From positions 1 through 31,010 of the forward strand of contig DASUBV010000345.1 in the NCBI GenBank assembly GCA_035763085.1: a stretch of 31,010 nt of DNA. Direction: 5' to 3'. Numbering within the stretch: position 1 is the first letter of the stretch; each line of letters begins with the position of its first letter. This document shows positions 29,477 through 31,010 of this stretch, piece after piece. Origin of the DNA: DASUBV01 sp035763085. Its GTDB lineage: Bacteria > Actinomycetota > Actinomycetes > Streptosporangiales > Streptosporangiaceae. The position numbers and the translations under genes were made by a program. A model generated the notes under the pieces. The model did not search any database. It was not told where the DNA came from and saw nothing but the letters and a program-made list of their open reading frames with translations.

Positions 29477-30997
29477 GTGACCGGCAGCGCCACCACCGGC
29501 AGTACCAGCTCCTCCGGGCGACCGGGCGCCGTACTGCAGGGGACCGCACAGCAGCACGGGTCCGAGCCGCCCGGCATCCGGCTGGGTGTCGTGCGCGGCA
29601 TCAGCTACGGCCTGTTCGGCGTCCCCGGCGAGTTTGGCCCGCAGGCCCGCGAGCTCGGCGCCGGGCTGGTCCGGGCCTACCTGTACTGGGGGCAGATCGA
29701 GCCCGAGCCCGGCCAGTATGCCTGGGATATCGTCGACGCCCTGCTCGGCCAGCTCAGTGAGCTCGGCGAGGACGCCGAGGCGTGGATCACGCTGTGCTCC
29801 AGCTCGCCGTGGGCGACCCGGACGCCGACCGACTTCCTGCCGCCCTCCCCTGCCCGCGACCAGGACGCTTACGCCGAGTTCGTCCGCCGGGTAGTGGGCC
29901 GCTGCGCCGGCCGGGTGCAGTACTGGCAGTGCGACAACGAGCCCAGCAACGCCGGCCTGCTGTGGGCTGGCACCGCGCCGGAGTACGTGACCCAGCTGCA
30001 GACCATGTACCGCGCGGTCAAGGACGCCGACCCGGCCGCCGCCGTGGTGCTCGGCGGCTGCGGCTACGACGTGCTCAGCAGTCCTGCGGGCAGCGAGCAG
30101 CGCCAGTTCTACGACCACCTCGCTGATGCGGGCCGGGACTACTTCGACCTGTTCAGCGTGCACCTGTACGGGGATCTGGCCAGCGTGCCGGCCTACGTCG
30201 AGACCGCGCGCGGGTTCATGCGGGCGCACGGGTACCTCAAGCCGGTCGTGGCCGGCGAGCACGCCGGGCCGCAGCCGTTCGAGTTCCCTGAGGCAGTGGC
30301 CGTGATGCAGCAGGTGTTCGCGGAAGCCTTCGCGCAGGCCCCGGCCACCCAGAGCACCGGCGAGCTGGCCGAGCGGGCCGCGCAGGAAACACCCGAGCGG
30401 CGGGCCATGAACGCGCTGTATGACCGGATGGGCACCCTGCCGCCGCGGCTGCAGATGTTCCTGGCCGGCTGCCCGGCCGAGCTGGAGGCCCGGCGGGAGC
30501 GGATCGCCTGCCGCCAGCTCGCCGCGCGCATCGTGGCGGCCCTGGCCAGCGGCGTGCGCCGGACCGCGTACTGGAACCTCGCCCCGGAATACCCCGGCCC
30601 CGCCGATGACCGGCAGATGATGTACCTGATGATCGGCAAGCTCCCGCTGCTGGACTACGAGGACGGCAAGCTGACCCGGCGCACCCCGGCCGCGGACAGC
30701 TTCGCCCTGGTCGCCGCCCAGCTGGCCGGCGCCCGGAGCGTGACCCGCGCCGAGCTACCCGGTCAGCCTTCGGTCCGCGCCTTCGAGGTCGACCGCGGCG
30801 AGCGGCCTCCGCTGCTGGTGCTGTGGGACCAGCGCGACGCCTTCGACGGCGAGGACCAGCCGCCCGTCACCGTGAGCTGGCCCTGGCCCGGCGAGAAGGC
30901 CACGGTGACCGGCGTCTTCGGCACGACCAGCACCGTCAGCGCCGAGGGCGGGCGGCTGCCCCTGCGCGTCACCGACACCCCGCTGTTCATCTCGTGA
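29477..30997 (+). CDS. Clan GH-A glycoside hydrolase-like protein
   Basis: The product is 506 aa from a GTG at 29477, with GAGGAGG 8 nt upstream; the longer frame from 28961 is antisense to the TetR gene. A TIM barrel of the GH5/GH39-like group is suggested: ARELGAGLVRAYLYWGQIEPEPGQYAWDIVDALL, AWITLCSSSPWATR, the acid/base segment QCDNEP (Glu155), SVHLYG and the nucleophile segment VVAGEH (Glu261). A C-terminal beta-rich domain (about 425-506) follows. There is no signal peptide, so it is probably cytoplasmic, unless exported without one. The substrate is unknown. It is likely controlled by the divergent TetR protein. Confidence 0.85.
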   Translation: MTGSATTGSTSSSGRPGAVLQGTAQQHGSEPPGIRLGVVRGISYGLFGVPGEFGPQARELGAGLVRAYLYWGQIEPEPGQYAWDIVDALLGQLSELGEDAEAWITLCSSSPWATRTPTDFLPPSPARDQDAYAEFVRRVVGRCAGRVQYWQCDNEPSNAGLLWAGTAPEYVTQLQTMYRAVKDADPAAAVVLGGCGYDVLSSPAGSEQRQFYDHLADAGRDYFDLFSVHLYGDLASVPAYVETARGFMRAHGYLKPVVAGEHAGPQPFEFPEAVAVMQQVFAEAFAQAPATQSTGELAERAAQETPERRAMNALYDRMGTLPPRLQMFLAGCPAELEARRERIACRQLAARIVAALASGVRRTAYWNLAPEYPGPADDRQMMYLMIGKLPLLDYEDGKLTRRTPAADSFALVAAQLAGARSVTRAELPGQPSVRAFEVDRGERPPLLVLWDQRDAFDGEDQPPVTVSWPWPGEKATVTGVFGTTSTVSAEGGRLPLRVTDTPLFIS

Positions 30998-31010
30998 TCC
31001 GCTGAGCAGC

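Noticed and set aside
1..31010. CRISPR array, tRNA/rRNA genes, insertion sequences or prophage genes
   Set aside because: No direct-repeat array, no tRNA-like cloverleaf and no transposase or integrase motifs were found on either strand by reading.

Overview
The window is about 31 kb of very GC-rich DNA. Third codon positions are strongly G/C, GTG and TTG starts are frequent, genes are tightly packed with many 4-nt start/stop overlaps, and several genes look leaderless. This points to the chromosome of a high-GC Actinomycetota (Streptomyces/Streptosporangiales-like). No species can be assigned from the sequence alone. No tRNA, rRNA, CRISPR array, transposase or phage gene was seen.

Left flank (1-6.9 kb): mostly ordinary actinobacterial genes. 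They are a SIS-like protein, a secreted lipoprotein of the acyl-CoA thioesterase/BAAT alpha/beta-hydrolase type, a divergent glycerophosphodiester phosphodiesterase, two tandem genes that each carry two YbjQ-like domains, a 56-aa conserved protein divergent from methionine aminopeptidase (map), and a small single-domain GntR regulator divergent from a small conserved protein. The last pair is separated by a conspicuous inverted-repeat region.

Centre (7.0-22.2 kb): the most interesting part, a 15-kb uptake and catabolism locus of four transcription units. Unit 1 (minus strand) is a DapA-type aldolase and an LLM flavin oxidoreductase. Unit 2 (plus) is an SDR and the second ATPase (DppF type) of a peptide-class ABC importer. 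Unit 3 (minus) is a D-2-hydroxyacid dehydrogenase, a Gfo/Idh oxidoreductase, two tandem DUF4438-like proteins of unknown function and a FadR/FCD-type GntR regulator. Unit 4 (plus) is a substrate-binding lipoprotein, two permeases, the first ATPase (DppD type) and two more Gfo/Idh oxidoreductases. Both divergent control regions carry the palindrome TTGTCGACAA or a close variant at the promoter, three sites in all. It fits the FadR-type consensus TNGT-N-ACNA, so the locus looks like one regulon controlled by its own GntR protein. My reading, as inference, is that it imports and degrades a sugar-acid, glycoside or similar oxidisable solute, with the DUF4438 pair supplying an uncharacterised step.

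Right flank (22.3-31 kb): a TetM/OtrA-like ribosomal-protection GTPase with a possible leader ORF; an ArsR-like regulator divergent from an ABC exporter whose ATPase is fused to a PLDc_N-like membrane domain; a P-loop kinase-like protein; a NUDIX hydrolase; a small membrane protein; and a TetR regulator divergent from a clan-A glycoside hydrolase that has no signal peptide.
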